Below are positions 1 through 10,058 of a stretch of DNA of 64,000 bases, piece by piece; position 1 is the first letter of the stretch, and every line of letters begins with the position of its first letter. The stretch spans positions 15,716,049 to 15,780,048 of the forward strand of contig CM055095.1 of the NCBI GenBank assembly GCA_029204225.1. Direction: 5' to 3'. Below the pieces are notes generated by a model. That model was not told the DNA's origin, searched no databases, and was given only the letters and a program-made list of their open reading frames with translations. Position numbers and translations under genes: made by a program. The DNA comes from Diphasiastrum complanatum. Its lineage: Eukaryota; Streptophyta; Lycopodiopsida; Lycopodiales; Lycopodiaceae.

Positions 1-501
1 CCTGGCTATTTGGTCCAAAGATATTGATGTTATAGCTTGATGGAAAGCTTATGAAGTATACTTTCCATTGCAATTGATCCCAAATCAATCTGATGTGTCT
101 TACAAAAATAGCAGTCTTAGTGAATTTATTTGCAATATGCATGTACTGGACCTAAAGAAAGTTTAAATTGAACTTTCAAAAACAAGAAATTTTAATGGGA
201 ATCTGTTGTTATAAACATCTGTGTATTTATTTTTTTGAGAAAACCGTCGGATTTTGAAACTCCGACCAAGTTTTTGGTCTGCCCGCACAACTCCGATGAC
301 TTGACCTCACTAGTAACGTGTGTAGTTAATTGGAAGTTGGGTAGCCGCAACGCGTGGGGTCCATACTTCAAGATTCTATTTTCTACCATTAACTAACATA
401 ATTTCTCATGTAAATGCACATCAAAGCTTCTTTCCATCTACTCATAGCGTTCACATCAATGGAAAACAGTCTTATCGATCTAAATAGCATAGCAAGAAAC
501 T
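1..501. other. No gene seen; AT-rich leader of the window
   Basis: No convincing exon, RNA gene or transposon end is visible here. Around 230-360 there is a locally GC-richer stretch, but its only open frame is short and matches nothing I recognise. Treated as intergenic. Confidence 0.5.
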
Positions 502-504
502 TTG

Positions 505-752
505 AATATTTTGGATCACAATGAGCGCCAACGTGAATCTAAATTTTTGCAATTCAGAAAATATGGAGTGTGTTGGATCAAATGGAGCGGCAAGGTTATT
601 TCAAACTTTTGCAATTCAAAAATTTGCAATTTCAACACACATCTATTGAAAAAGTATTTTGCTCATAACTGCAAAGCTTTGATTTTGCATATAGAGCAAG
701 AAACATGGAGTGTGTTGGATCAAAAAGAGCGCCAAGGTCATTTCAAACTTTT
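505..752 (+). repeat. Three degenerate copies of a spaced direct repeat
   Basis: The phrase GTGTTGGATCAAA followed by a GAGCGCCAAGG-like stretch and TTTCAAACTTTT occurs near 563-612 and again near 704-752, and a more diverged version lies at 505-550. The short ORFs over this stretch are by-products of the repeat and are not called. The two better copies are about 141 bp apart. Confidence 0.55.
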
Positions 753-849
753 TCAGTTCAATTTTTTTTTTCAATTAAGATGAGTTTTAATAGCTTGCAA
801 GATATATAACAATTTGGTTTTCTACTAGATTAATCTATCGATTATTAAG

Positions 850-2570
850 ATGTCTAAATATCATCTCCATATTGATCTTCTCACAAAATATGTTGCACTG
901 TCAAAAAAAAAATCTGAAAAGATCCACCTTACCAGCTCACCAAAGGATGCAAGACAGGAAACATTGTGATCTACGGGTTGATGGAAGTTTATATCCAATT
1001 GATCCAAGCACAATGCAACATCCAAATTTTAGATCAGTCACACAACTCATACTGTTTTTGTGTGAAGGAACAATGGTCTATTGGGTTATTGTGAAAGATT
1101 GAAAAGCTATGGCATTAGTAATTCAATGAAAAAAATCCATTGTTTGGAAAATATGTTGAATGGTTTGCTTACTAACTACAGAGAAAAAGAAACTCTTTCG
1201 TTGCAAACAAAAGAAGAGAATGAAATCTTGAAGATAGATAATTCTCGTTTGCAAGATATTATATTAAACTTTAACCAAGAAACTGACAATATGAAAATAA
1301 TTGTACAAACATTGCGTACCTCATATTGTCAAATAAATGCAGAAGTAAACACATTACGGAAGAAAATATTGAACAATAAGCAAAAAAGAGTTATTTTGAA
1401 AGGTATTGACGAGCTTTCATCAAGTGGGGGTCAATGGAAAAAAAGAATATATGCTTTCAAGTAAGATTATGTTTTAAACTATTCATGTGTTTTGTTTCAT
1501 CTAGCACATCAATTATTGTGAATTATTTTTTTTTCTAAATCTTATTTTATTTTGCAGATCAGTTTAGTCACGAATCGAAATCTGAAAGACAAGGACATGA
1601 TTGGAAAGTCTTTGAGTGCAGAACTTACAACCAAGTCAACGACGAGTCTACTAGGAAATCAACGATATTCTCGAATCAAGTCCAAGATTGTAGAGGCCCT
1701 TATGGGCAAAGCCGACAAGATCATTGACCAAAAATTGATATAAGGAGCATGTGATTATTCTGGTATTAGCAGGGATGCATATGGCACAATGTTTAAAATT
1801 ACCAAAGAGGCATTTGGACAAGTACATATAAAAAAATTTCCTATTCCCCAGCCTTGTCAAATCAAATTAGAGAGGGATTAGTTAAACAAGGGTCTGCAAA
1901 ACATCGTTTGTATTTCTTACCATATCAATGAAATTTATAACTCAAAACATGGCACTTTGTCATATGATTCTACCAACAATATGTTTGTAGATCTGAATCA
2001 TTTACTAAGATTTATTGTAAAGTTTTATAGAATCACAAATGAAAGTGTTAAAAAATTGATATTAGTTCTCAAGTTAGATGAATCAGAAGTAATAAAGGGA
2101 CAAAAGCTGGAAAGGGTTAGTGTTACACTTATGGATGGAACATTAAGCAATACGATAAACTTTGAGAGTCTTAATTTTAGTGTGTAGTCCAAAAACAATA
2201 TTTGGTGGTTAGCAGCTTTTCAGGTTTCAATCTATTTTATTGAGTATTAGCAACTAATTTATTTCGAGAATTTACGGTTTTGTGTTTTAAGCTAATATTG
2301 TTTTGTTATTATAGGTCTAAGTTCAATTCTCTTAACAAAGTTCATGATTTTGTGTTTCAAACAAGTTTTAAAAGAAGATCATGACATTCTATTTTGGATT
2401 TTTAGTAAAACAGATTATCTAGAGATAATTACGAATCATATGAGTGACACACCACTCACTATTCCTGGAATAAGTGATTTTAAGGTGGAATGGAATTTGG
2501 TTGGAGACCTGAAGTCGTTGAAGTGCATGTTCAATGTCTCACATGCTCATTCAAATAAAACTAAATTTAC
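850..2570 (+). pseudogene. Degraded multi-part coding remnant, possibly transposase-derived
   Basis: Several plus-strand open stretches follow one another: 1081-1464 (lysine/glutamate-rich, heptad-like, probable coiled coil), 1558-1743, 1957-2187 and 2344-2570. A good splice donor (CAA then GTAAGA, about 1461) and a pyrimidine-rich acceptor (TTTTGCAG, 1550-1557) bracket a short intron, but the two sides are not in a compatible phase, so the copy looks inactive. The 1957-2187 piece contains KLDESEVIKGQKLERVSV. The 2344-2570 piece contains FKVEWNLVGDLKSLKCMFN, which has the style of the D-L-K-x-L segment of some eukaryotic DDE transposases. That assignment is an inference from memory and is weak. 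An alternative is a decayed host gene of unknown family. Confidence 0.4.
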
Positions 2571-2577
2571 TTACCAG

Positions 2578-3737
2578 ATCACGCTCATCAGCTTGAACAA
2601 TTGCAGCAATATGTAGATCATGACCAGCAACTATGGTCGTCGAAGCAGTGGATGGATTAGTTTCCGAGACATATCTGCTCTGGATTCTCAGAAATTCCTC
2701 CTCACTGGGCAAATTTGCCTGGTATATCCTGCTTTTAGACATGATTGACTGCAGGGCTTCAGTCTCGTCCAGCCACTCATCTCCGTCTTTGTAATCAATA
2801 GAAGCACATAGATCATAACCCTCGAGATCTATGAAGTCCTAGAATTCTTTGATGAAATTAGACATAATTGATAATATTTCATCCTCCTTCAGATCAAGAA
2901 CATCTCCAACATCATTCAAAGAGAGGTATGCGACACTATTCATGTAATACATCGGCAAATCGATAACAGTCTTGGTTTTGTCATATGGATTCACGTCAGA
3001 TAAGGAAGAAATGGACAATGCATGAGACTCGGCTGGGTCGTACATTGCTGCCAATCTTGCCTCCTCGTCAGCATCCAAGATGTCATCAACAATAGCTGAT
3101 TCTAATATCACAGAATCAGCTGATGATGAGGCACTTCAATGCTTAGCCTTGAAGTTCCTACCTCTTCAGGAACAAGAGTAGAAATATAAAACAAAAAGCC
3201 CATGCCCTCCTGCAAAAACTGACATGATCGATTGTGCTGGTCATAATGGACCACACATTTGAAATCACTCACTATTTTCATGAATCGTCGGTTGTGAGCT
3301 TGCTTTGAAAATGGTTGGACAAGTACCAGGTCATGGAAATGGATGAATCGTAGATTATCCATTATCAACATAGACTGATTCAGACTATCATAATATTGTT
3401 TATACAAGGCCAAGAAATATGATTTATGTTCAGATCCAAACCTCTCGATATCAAAAGACATATTGAAATATGTCTTGTAGTGACCTATGTAATTACCAAC
3501 CTCAGATTCAACGAGGAAGGCATGCAAGTCAGAATCAAAAGTATTAGAAGATGAGACGGCCATGTCTAAAGTATAAACATTAGCCTTGAGTATTGCTACG
3601 ACGCGAGATGGAAGGAAGCTACAAGAAACTCTAGCAGTCCTCGCATGATGGCAATACTGGTGACTGACCGGATATCGCAGCGACGCAAGGGATGCCAGCT
3701 CATACGAAATCTGACCTAGATTCTCGCTTGGTAGCAA
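2578..3737 (-). CDS. Unrecognised gene head-to-head with the histone-like ORF (partial or damaged)
   Basis: On the minus strand an open frame of 209 codons starts at 3737 (an internal ATG at about 3563 is an alternative start). Coding character then passes to an adjoining frame (3111-2839) with acidic, serine-rich sequence such as DDILDADEEARLAAMYDP. It resumes after an in-frame stop down to 2578, where CTG is followed by a perfect donor GTAAGT. A TATA-like box (TATATAAAT, about 3825-3837 on this strand) lies about 90 bp upstream of the ATG. No known domain, signal peptide or membrane segment is recognised. The first frame is rich in aromatic residues and histidine. The frame change and stop mean it is either spliced in a way I cannot resolve or damaged. 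Its 3' exons are not identified, because beyond the donor the sequence is the transposase-like remnant. No reverse-transcriptase or capsid motif is visible. Confidence 0.4.
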
Positions 3738-4207
3738 TACTGCAAAGAACTGGAAGTGTGGACAAACAAGAGCTACGGGGAGTGAAAATCGGTAACTAAG
3801 TGAAAGTTTCTAACTGATCGAACAATATTTATATAGCTAAAACCAATGAGATCCAAGCCGTACACGCGTCGATCCAACAACGGATTAGATTTTTCACGCG
3901 TAATGTAACCGTCCACATGTGCGAGACCACACGTGCTACAATACACGTCAATTTGCCATGTGGCCACGTGCCCACACGTGCGAGCTTATACGTGTGAGTA
4001 TACATGTCACTGTACCATTTGACCATGTGTCCACATGTGTGGTTCGAGATGTGCAGTTTCACACGTGTGGATCCAGACGTGTATTTCACACATCAGTTAT
4101 TACGTGTGAACTTTTTTCTGCTATATAAGTCCATTCTCCACGATTTTATAGGTTTCTCTTCAATTTGCTTTCATCTTGGAATGCTCCCACAGGACTTGTT
4201 GACCCAA
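3738..4207. promoter_or_regulatory. Putative bidirectional promoter with ACGTG/G-box array
   Basis: The spacer between the two divergent ORFs carries a TATA-like box for each direction: CTATATAAGT at 4121-4130 (+) and TATATAAAT at 3825-3837 read on the minus strand. Between them, 3885-4115 holds about eight ACGTG cores. These include a palindromic CACGTG at 3965-3970 and ACACGTGC/ACACGTGT variants near 3928, 3973 and 4061, plus related CCACATGTG words. The words recur in three loosely repeated blocks (near 3911, 3962 and 4028). CACGTG is the classical plant G-box bound by bZIP and bHLH factors. That they act here is an inference. Confidence 0.5.
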
Positions 4208-4456
4208 TATCGCCATCACACGAGCGCCTTCCTCCCCCCGCCTGACTCTGCTACTCTCTCGCATCGTAGTGATATCAGCCTCACAGTTTTCAGTATCGTC
4301 ATCACGCGAGAGAATCTGTCTTGCTCTTCTTTTGTATCGCTATCCTCGCGTCGTAGAGATATCCATCTGTACCTCCCAGTATCGTCATCACACGAACAAG
4401 TCTGTCATTCATTGTCATAATAACACTCTCTTGCATGGTAGAGATATTCGGCCTCA
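4208..4456 (+). repeat. Three-copy 86-bp tandem repeat forming the 5' leader
   Basis: Units begin with TATCGYCATCACRCGA at 4208, 4294 and 4380, exactly 86 bp apart. Each later carries a CTCTYGCATSGTAG...GATAT stretch, and the units share a TCAG/CCAG tail. The third unit runs into the ATG at 4457. The leader is pyrimidine-rich and has no upstream ATG in strong context just before the ORF. Confidence 0.75.
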
Positions 4457-5020
4457 ATGGCTAGGACAAAGCAAACCGCTAGCCTTACTAGCTTTGTTAA
4501 ACCAGCCCATCCACAGACTTCTAAACCCGTACGTCTGCAAAGACGCAGAAGACCTCGTCGTCCATGGTTGAGGGACATCAGGGTATTGCAAAGGAGCACC
4601 AAGCTTCTGATCCCGAAAGCAGCCTTCTACCGGGCTGTGAGGGAGGTCATGCAGGATATGACTACTCATTTTCCCTATGCAGTAAGGTGGAATATTACTG
4701 CATTAGAGGCACTCCATACTGCATACGAGGACTTCCAGACAAAATTGTTTGAGGATTCGATCCTATGCTCGATACATGCCAAGAAGGTGACACTGATGCC
4801 CAAGGACATGCTTCTTGTCATGAGGCTTCGAAACACCTATGACAACATTTTTAAGTCTGGCTTTACACAGAGGCAAGTTCCTCTTGAAAGAGGGCATGTC
4901 TCACCCCAAAAAAAAGAGAAAGTAAGCACAGCCAAAGCGTTCAGGTTTGCGGTCCTGGAGGTGTGTTTACGATTCACGAATGATTCTTCTTTGAATAAAT
5001 ATCCTTCTTTCAAAACATAG
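4457..5020 (+). CDS. CENH3-like divergent histone H3, single uninterrupted ORF
   Basis: The 187-codon ORF starts with MARTKQTA, identical to the first residues of histone H3. H3 Lys4 is kept, but Arg8-Lys9 are replaced by Ser-Leu. After a short basic tail (QRRRRPRRPW, residues 28-37) it follows the whole H3 fold to about residue 128 (nt 4840): LRDIRVLQRSTKLLIP (38-53), alpha-1 from F57, a long loop 1 ending in RW (77-78), alpha-2 79-105, then FEDSILCSIHAKKVTLMPKD (98-117). By hand alignment about half of the fold residues match canonical H3. LLIP instead of LLIR, a loop 1 about four residues longer than H3, and the Trp after Arg are features of plant CENH3, the histone of centromeric nucleosomes. 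Known plant CENH3 genes have several introns and this ORF has none. Residues after about 130 are not H3, and the last 18 or so lie antisense to the neighbouring gypsy element. The start has a good context (CTCAATGGC). It may be an expressed retrocopy, a novel H3 variant, or a recently decayed copy. Confidence 0.75.
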   Translation: MARTKQTASLTSFVKPAHPQTSKPVRLQRRRRPRRPWLRDIRVLQRSTKLLIPKAAFYRAVREVMQDMTTHFPYAVRWNITALEALHTAYEDFQTKLFEDSILCSIHAKKVTLMPKDMLLVMRLRNTYDNIFKSGFTQRQVPLERGHVSPQKKEKVSTAKAFRFAVLEVCLRFTNDSSLNKYPSFKT

Positions 5021-8000
5021 TCTTTATGACTTTGGTTTCTTTTAAGTATTTCAAAAATATGCTGGAAGTCAGAATTACTAGCATACATACTTTTCATAGG
5101 AAGGAAATCTTCATGATATGCTAGGGAAATATGGTTGACCTTGGGGATTCTTGATAATGCATCGGCGATCTTATTGTCCTTTCCTGGGTGATGAAGTAGC
5201 TGAAAATGGAAAGTGCTAAGGTAGTTAGCCATTTTAAATGTTTTTCTCGAATTAGTTGCTGGGTGAGAAAGTACCTAAGGCTTTGATGATCTGTTTTAAC
5301 TAGGAAGTCATTTTCTAGTAGATAGTGCTTTCATAACTTAAGGGCATGAATAACGGCCAAAAGTTCTTTTTCATAAATGTCATACTGTACTTCTGCCCCT
5401 TGAAGTCGTCTACTTTCAAAGGCTACAGCATGACCTTCTTGGTTTAAGACTGCCCCAATACAATCTAAATTTGCATCCACTTCTACAAAGAAAGGTTTAC
5501 GAAGGTCGGGAATGATAAGAACAGGTCCAGTGGTAAGTGCATGCCTCAGATTATCAAAGGCATTTTGCTCTTTCTTATAACAATGAAATTTTACTCTCTT
5601 CTTAGTGAGTTCATGTAGTGGTGAGGCTATATGAGCAAAATGGCAAATAAACTTTCTATAATAGGAACATAAGCCTAGGAAAGACCGAACTTCATGAATA
5701 TTTCTTGGTTTAGGCCAGTCTTGAATGGCTTTAATCTTTGAAGGGTCCATTTGGATTCCTTCCTTTGAAATCATGTGTCCTAGAAAGTGTATCTTTTCTA
5801 GAAAGAATTCGCTTTTCTTGCCTTTTATGAGAAGTGAGTTTTCTTGTAGGTTCTAAAGACGATATCTAGATGTCTTTTATGTTCTTCTTCATTTACACTG
5901 AAGACTAAGATATCATCAAAAAATGTTCCTACAAAACGTCTATGGGGTCAAAAGATTCGTTCCATCATTCTATTGAATGTTGCGGGAGCATTAGTAAGAC
6001 CAAATGGTACTACTAAAAATTCATAAAGGCCAGTGTTAGTCTTGAAAGCAATTTTATGAACATATTTGAGTGCTACCCTGATCTGGTGGTATCCACTTGT
6101 CAAAAAAATTCTACTAAAGATACAAGATCCATTTATCCTATCCATAATGTCATCTATTCTTGGAATAGGAAAACGGTTCTTAACAGTAATCTTGTTTAAA
6201 GCAAGATAGTCCACACACATCCTAAAACTCCCATCTTTCTTTTGTATCAAAAGTACAGGAGAGCAATAGGGGGAGTTACTAGGTTTTATAAGGCCTTTCT
6301 CTAACAAATCATTAATTTGCTTAGAAATTTCTTCTTGTTGAGAATGGCTTACCCTATAGGGAGGTCTATTGGGTATGGAATTTCCAGGAATAATGTCTAT
6401 TGTATGATCTTAAGGTCTTTCACGGGGTAAGGACTTTGGTAGTTCATCAGAAAAACAAGAAGAATACTTTAGTAGAAAGTCTTTTCTATTATTGTCCAAA
6501 GAATGCGTATTTCCATCAACACCATCATCCATGCTTTGAACAAACAACAAATAAGAAAATACTGCTTTCTTTAGTACCTTTGATACCTGAATCAGTCCTG
6601 CATGCACACTAACATCTTTACCCTTGTGCTTCCATGAAATCAAATGCTTATTATAGTCCACCAGAGGGTTGTGCATTTTGTGCCAAGGCATGCCTAAGAT
6701 TACATCTACTCCTTGTAAAGGACCTACCATGAATTCTATAGGTTCATAGTAGTCGGAGATTTGAAGCTTAAGTTTTCCAATTACAGGGTAAATGTTTGCA
6801 TCACCATCAACAAAAGCACCTTTAGCCTTAAGCATAGATTCAGAGAAGGAACCAACTCCTATCTCTTTTGCAAGCTTAAAAGAAATGAAATTGTGAGAGG
6901 AGCCTGCGTCAAAGAGAATTAGATAGAGTTTGTTATGAACTTGTCCCCATGTCTTGAGGAGATCATGGTTTTGTGTGTCTTCAATGCTTTGTACGGCCAC
7001 CTGCTTCCCCTTGTCTGCACTTGAAGCTTTGGCATCTTTGAGTAGACATTTGAAGAAAAGGTGTCCCTTCTCCCCACACTTAAAGCATCTTCCTTCCTTA
7101 CGATAGACCTGCACTTGTTCTTTGGAAAGGCGCTGAGTCTTTTCTTTTGGAGTTTGAATAGTGGGATGTTCCTTCCTTTTGTTCCCGCTTCCATTTCGAT
7201 GATTTTCCTGCAACTCAATTCTGGTAGCATAATATATGACTTGTTCCAAGGTATCAGCTTGTACTAGATCTAAGCCATATTGTATATTTCTATGCAAACC
7301 CGAATAGAACTTTCTTTTCTATTCTTTCTTGGAAATGGAATGTAAAGTCTGAACTTTCAAAAGAAACTCCCAAAATCTCTTTACATACTCAACAACCTTC
7401 TCATTTTGTTTTTGCCTAAAGATGTCCCAAGTAGCTAAAGTATCTTTCTTATATTCTTTTGGCAAAAAGTGGGCTTTAATTTGTTTTTTAAAGTTATGCC
7501 AAGTGGATGCAGCTTCGTGATTAGATTTCGTAGCTGCCCACCATAGAGATGCATACTTATCTAGATGTAACGTTGCAAATCAAATCTTGGAATGATTTGA
7601 GTATCTACTTTTCTCAAAGAAAGTATCAAGGTTTCGAATCCAGGCAAGCAAACTTTCTTCATTGCTACTATCTCCATCAAACTTAGAAAACTTAAAAAGT
7701 TTATTATCAATCTTAGCAAACCTCCTTTTCTTAGATCGAGTAGAAGAAGTTGACTTGGAGGAAACATGAGGAGATGACGACATAGATGAAGAGGAGCTTG
7801 AAGAGCCTCGTGAGGAGCTATCCATCTTTGATTGGAGTCTTTTGGAATTCACCTGAAATACTCAAACTCAAGGCAAAAAGTATGAATAGACTGAAGATTC
7901 AGAGAAATGCCATTCTCCAAAAAGAAAAATAGAAGCTCGCATTAACAAAGTATTGTCTCTAAAATAGAAAGCAAGTTGGAGATCCAATTCTCGAGGATCC

Positions 8001-8161
8001 CCCAAATGGAGTCTATTAGCTCTAATATTAAAGAGATCTTGTAAGAAGAAAAAAAATTTGAGCGGAAGGAAAATCTATTCGAAAGTAAACATACAAAGTC
8101 CAAGGATGAATACACAAGGCCCTCACATCAACTTCACAAAGAAAAAAAAAATAATAGACCT

Positions 8162-8175
8162 TGGCTCTGATACCA
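8162..8175 (-). other. Primer-binding site of element A (tRNA-iMet type)
   Basis: The minus strand reads TGGTATCAGAGCCA, complementary to the 3' end of plant initiator tRNA-Met, three bases inside the LTR edge. This fixes the orientation of the element. Confidence 0.85.
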
Positions 8176-8178
8176 AAC

Positions 8179-8822
8179 TGTGAACCTGAGGTAAGGGTCT
8201 ACTCATTCTAAAGTCCTGACTTTAGAAAGTGTGACTTAAAAAAAATAAATCAACATAACACTATTGTATAGAAAAAGAACTTTAACATTCAATCACAAAA
8301 TCATTCATTCAAGAGACTTGCTAAGGGGCCAAGATGGGGACCCCCCCGAAGGATTTTTCTTTTGAAATTATGCAAGATCAATTGGCCCAAGGCCAAATAC
8401 ATATACAATGGTTTTGGGAATATGATTTCTTAGATCTTTACATCGAACAGAAGTTACAGATTTTGGATCTTAAAGAATCTTATACCAATAAAAGTGGTTC
8501 CTTATGACATGCAAGGACTTACTGATCAAGAGAAGAGCATGCATAGGCATTTGACATCAGTAGGCATGACATGCATGAATCCAATCCGACATGCAAGCTT
8601 CAATTCCAACATGCAAGCTTCAATTTCATACATGCAAGTTCCCAAATCAGACATGCAACTCCAAAATCTGACTTGCAACTCCGAAATCAGACATGCATGA
8701 CCATAAAGTTATGGATGATGTGACATGCAAAGTCATCAAGTCATGGATGGTGTGACATGCAAAGCCATCAAGTCATGGATGGTGTGACATGCATGGCCAT
8801 CAGTCTTATGGATGAAAGTTTT

Positions 8823-8904
<82 letters not shown>

Positions 8905-9529
8905 AGAGGTAGGGGAAAGTGAGTGTGTGTGAAAGGGGTTCCAAAAGAGGTTCCAATCCAAGCTTGACAGATCCTCCTCAAGCCAAAGCTCCAAGCTTTC
9001 TTCCAAGCACCTACACACACAAAAGCAAAAGCAAGAGGCAAAGCAAAAAATGAATGGAATATGAATAATGTGGGAGAGGGGCGAGTTTGTACTTTTATAG
9101 GGAATGTGAAGCCTTTAGGAAGTGGCTGAGGTGTCCAATACGAGTGTGAGAGGTGTAAGGGAGCCTCTAGGATAAGTAAAGTGAGAGGGTGAGGTGTATA
9201 GGTATGAGAGAGTGTTTATCACTTAGTTAGAGCAAAAGGGGAGGAGTAGGAGGGCGCATTTTCCTAGGTGTCCTTTGGTTTTCAAGCCATGTGGAAAAGT
9301 AGGTAAGTTACATACTGATAAGGATAGAAGGTAGGTAGCCTAACATTTTATGTTAGCCACTTTCAAGTTGCATTTTTCTTTGTTTACAACATTGGGATCC
9401 ACCCAAGTGTTTTTCATGTTATGAGAAAGACTTTGTATATGTCCATCTTACCTTGCATAATTTCCATCAATTCCTAGGCCCTTTTTTTCTAGGGGTTGCC
9501 CATCCCCAATCATAGTGGAGTGTGACACA
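8179..9529 (-). repeat. 5' LTR of gypsy element A
   Basis: The LTR runs on the minus strand from TGTGTCACAC (9529 end) to GGTTCACA (8179 end), with inverted TGTG/CACA termini. Only the edge beside the primer site is certain, and the outer edge is inferred from the inverted termini. Inside are a (GA)n tract (8826-8908) and several spaced copies of GACATGCAA-type words (8560-8790). There is no second LTR to compare, so no age estimate can be made. Confidence 0.6.
8826..8908 (+). repeat. (GA)n microsatellite
   Basis: About 80 bp of nearly uninterrupted GA dinucleotides inside the LTR of element A. Open frames over it encode only Ser-Leu or Glu-Arg repeats and are not genes. Confidence 0.95.
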
Positions 9530-9547
9530 AAGGGTGATCTCCTAGTC

Positions 9548-9639
9548 TTTATAGACTCGATTGAGCCTTCTTTATAGACTCAATTGAGTCTTCTTTATAG
9601 ACTCGATTGAGTCTTCTTTATAGACTCGATTGAGCCTTC
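9548..9639 (+). repeat. Four tandem 23-bp units with a palindromic core
   Basis: Units at 9548, 9571, 9594 and 9617 are nearly identical. Each contains GACTCGATTGAGTC or a one- or two-base variant, a perfect 5-bp inverted repeat around a 4-base loop. They lie just outside the inferred outer edge of the element A LTR. Confidence 0.9.
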
Positions 9640-10058
9640 TTCAGGTACCATCTTCAAGCTTTAAGAAGTTTCTTTAGATTCATTCTTCAGGTACTCTTCC
9701 TAGTACCTGCACATACCCTTAGAAAAAGGTTAAAAGTCATACCATCAAATGGTTCATCATTAGATTCTATTTCTAGAACCTGCATATCAAACTATTAGCA
9801 TTGCTCTACAGTTTCATTTCTTGTCTTCAGGTAATGATACCTGCACTCATAATTCATCAGTTAGAGTAATAAAAATATGTTTACAGTCATTCCGTCAATA
9901 CGTCAAAAAAACTTGTTAAACAATATCAACATTGAGGTTATATTAAATGAAATCTTGCAATACCGAAAACACTGAAATAAGGCCAAATAAAATCATTGAA
10001 AGTCATTTCAAATGTGTATTAAAGAAAACACACATACACCTACCAATCTCTCATTGAC
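9640..10058. other. Intergenic, no gene seen
   Basis: Contains a few repeated CAGGTACC/TAGTACCTGCA words but no convincing coding, RNA or transposon feature. Confidence 0.5.

Larger units (their letters stand above)
4965..9529 (-). mobile_element. Ty3/gypsy element A, chromovirus-like, broken, 3' part absent
   Basis: Read on the minus strand the element has a 5' LTR (8179-9529), a primer-binding site, gag with a serine-rich start (7852 downward) and a CCHC knuckle (CFKCGEKGHLFFKC), a protease region, reverse transcriptase (about 6307-5948) and RNase H (about 5774-4965, ending in the HPGKDNKIADALSRIP stretch typical of gypsy). Integrase and the 3' LTR are not present. The coding region is broken in about five or six places. 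The recognisable sequence ends at about 4965 where the histone-like ORF tail begins. The RT style fits the chromovirus branch, as does the separate antisense integrase piece at 20846-21400, but membership in one family is not shown. Confidence 0.85.

Noticed and set aside
2578-3737. Possible endogenous pararetrovirus
   Set aside because: Considered because of the unfamiliar adjoining frames, but no reverse transcriptase, coat zinc knuckle or movement-protein motif is visible anywhere in 2578-4960.
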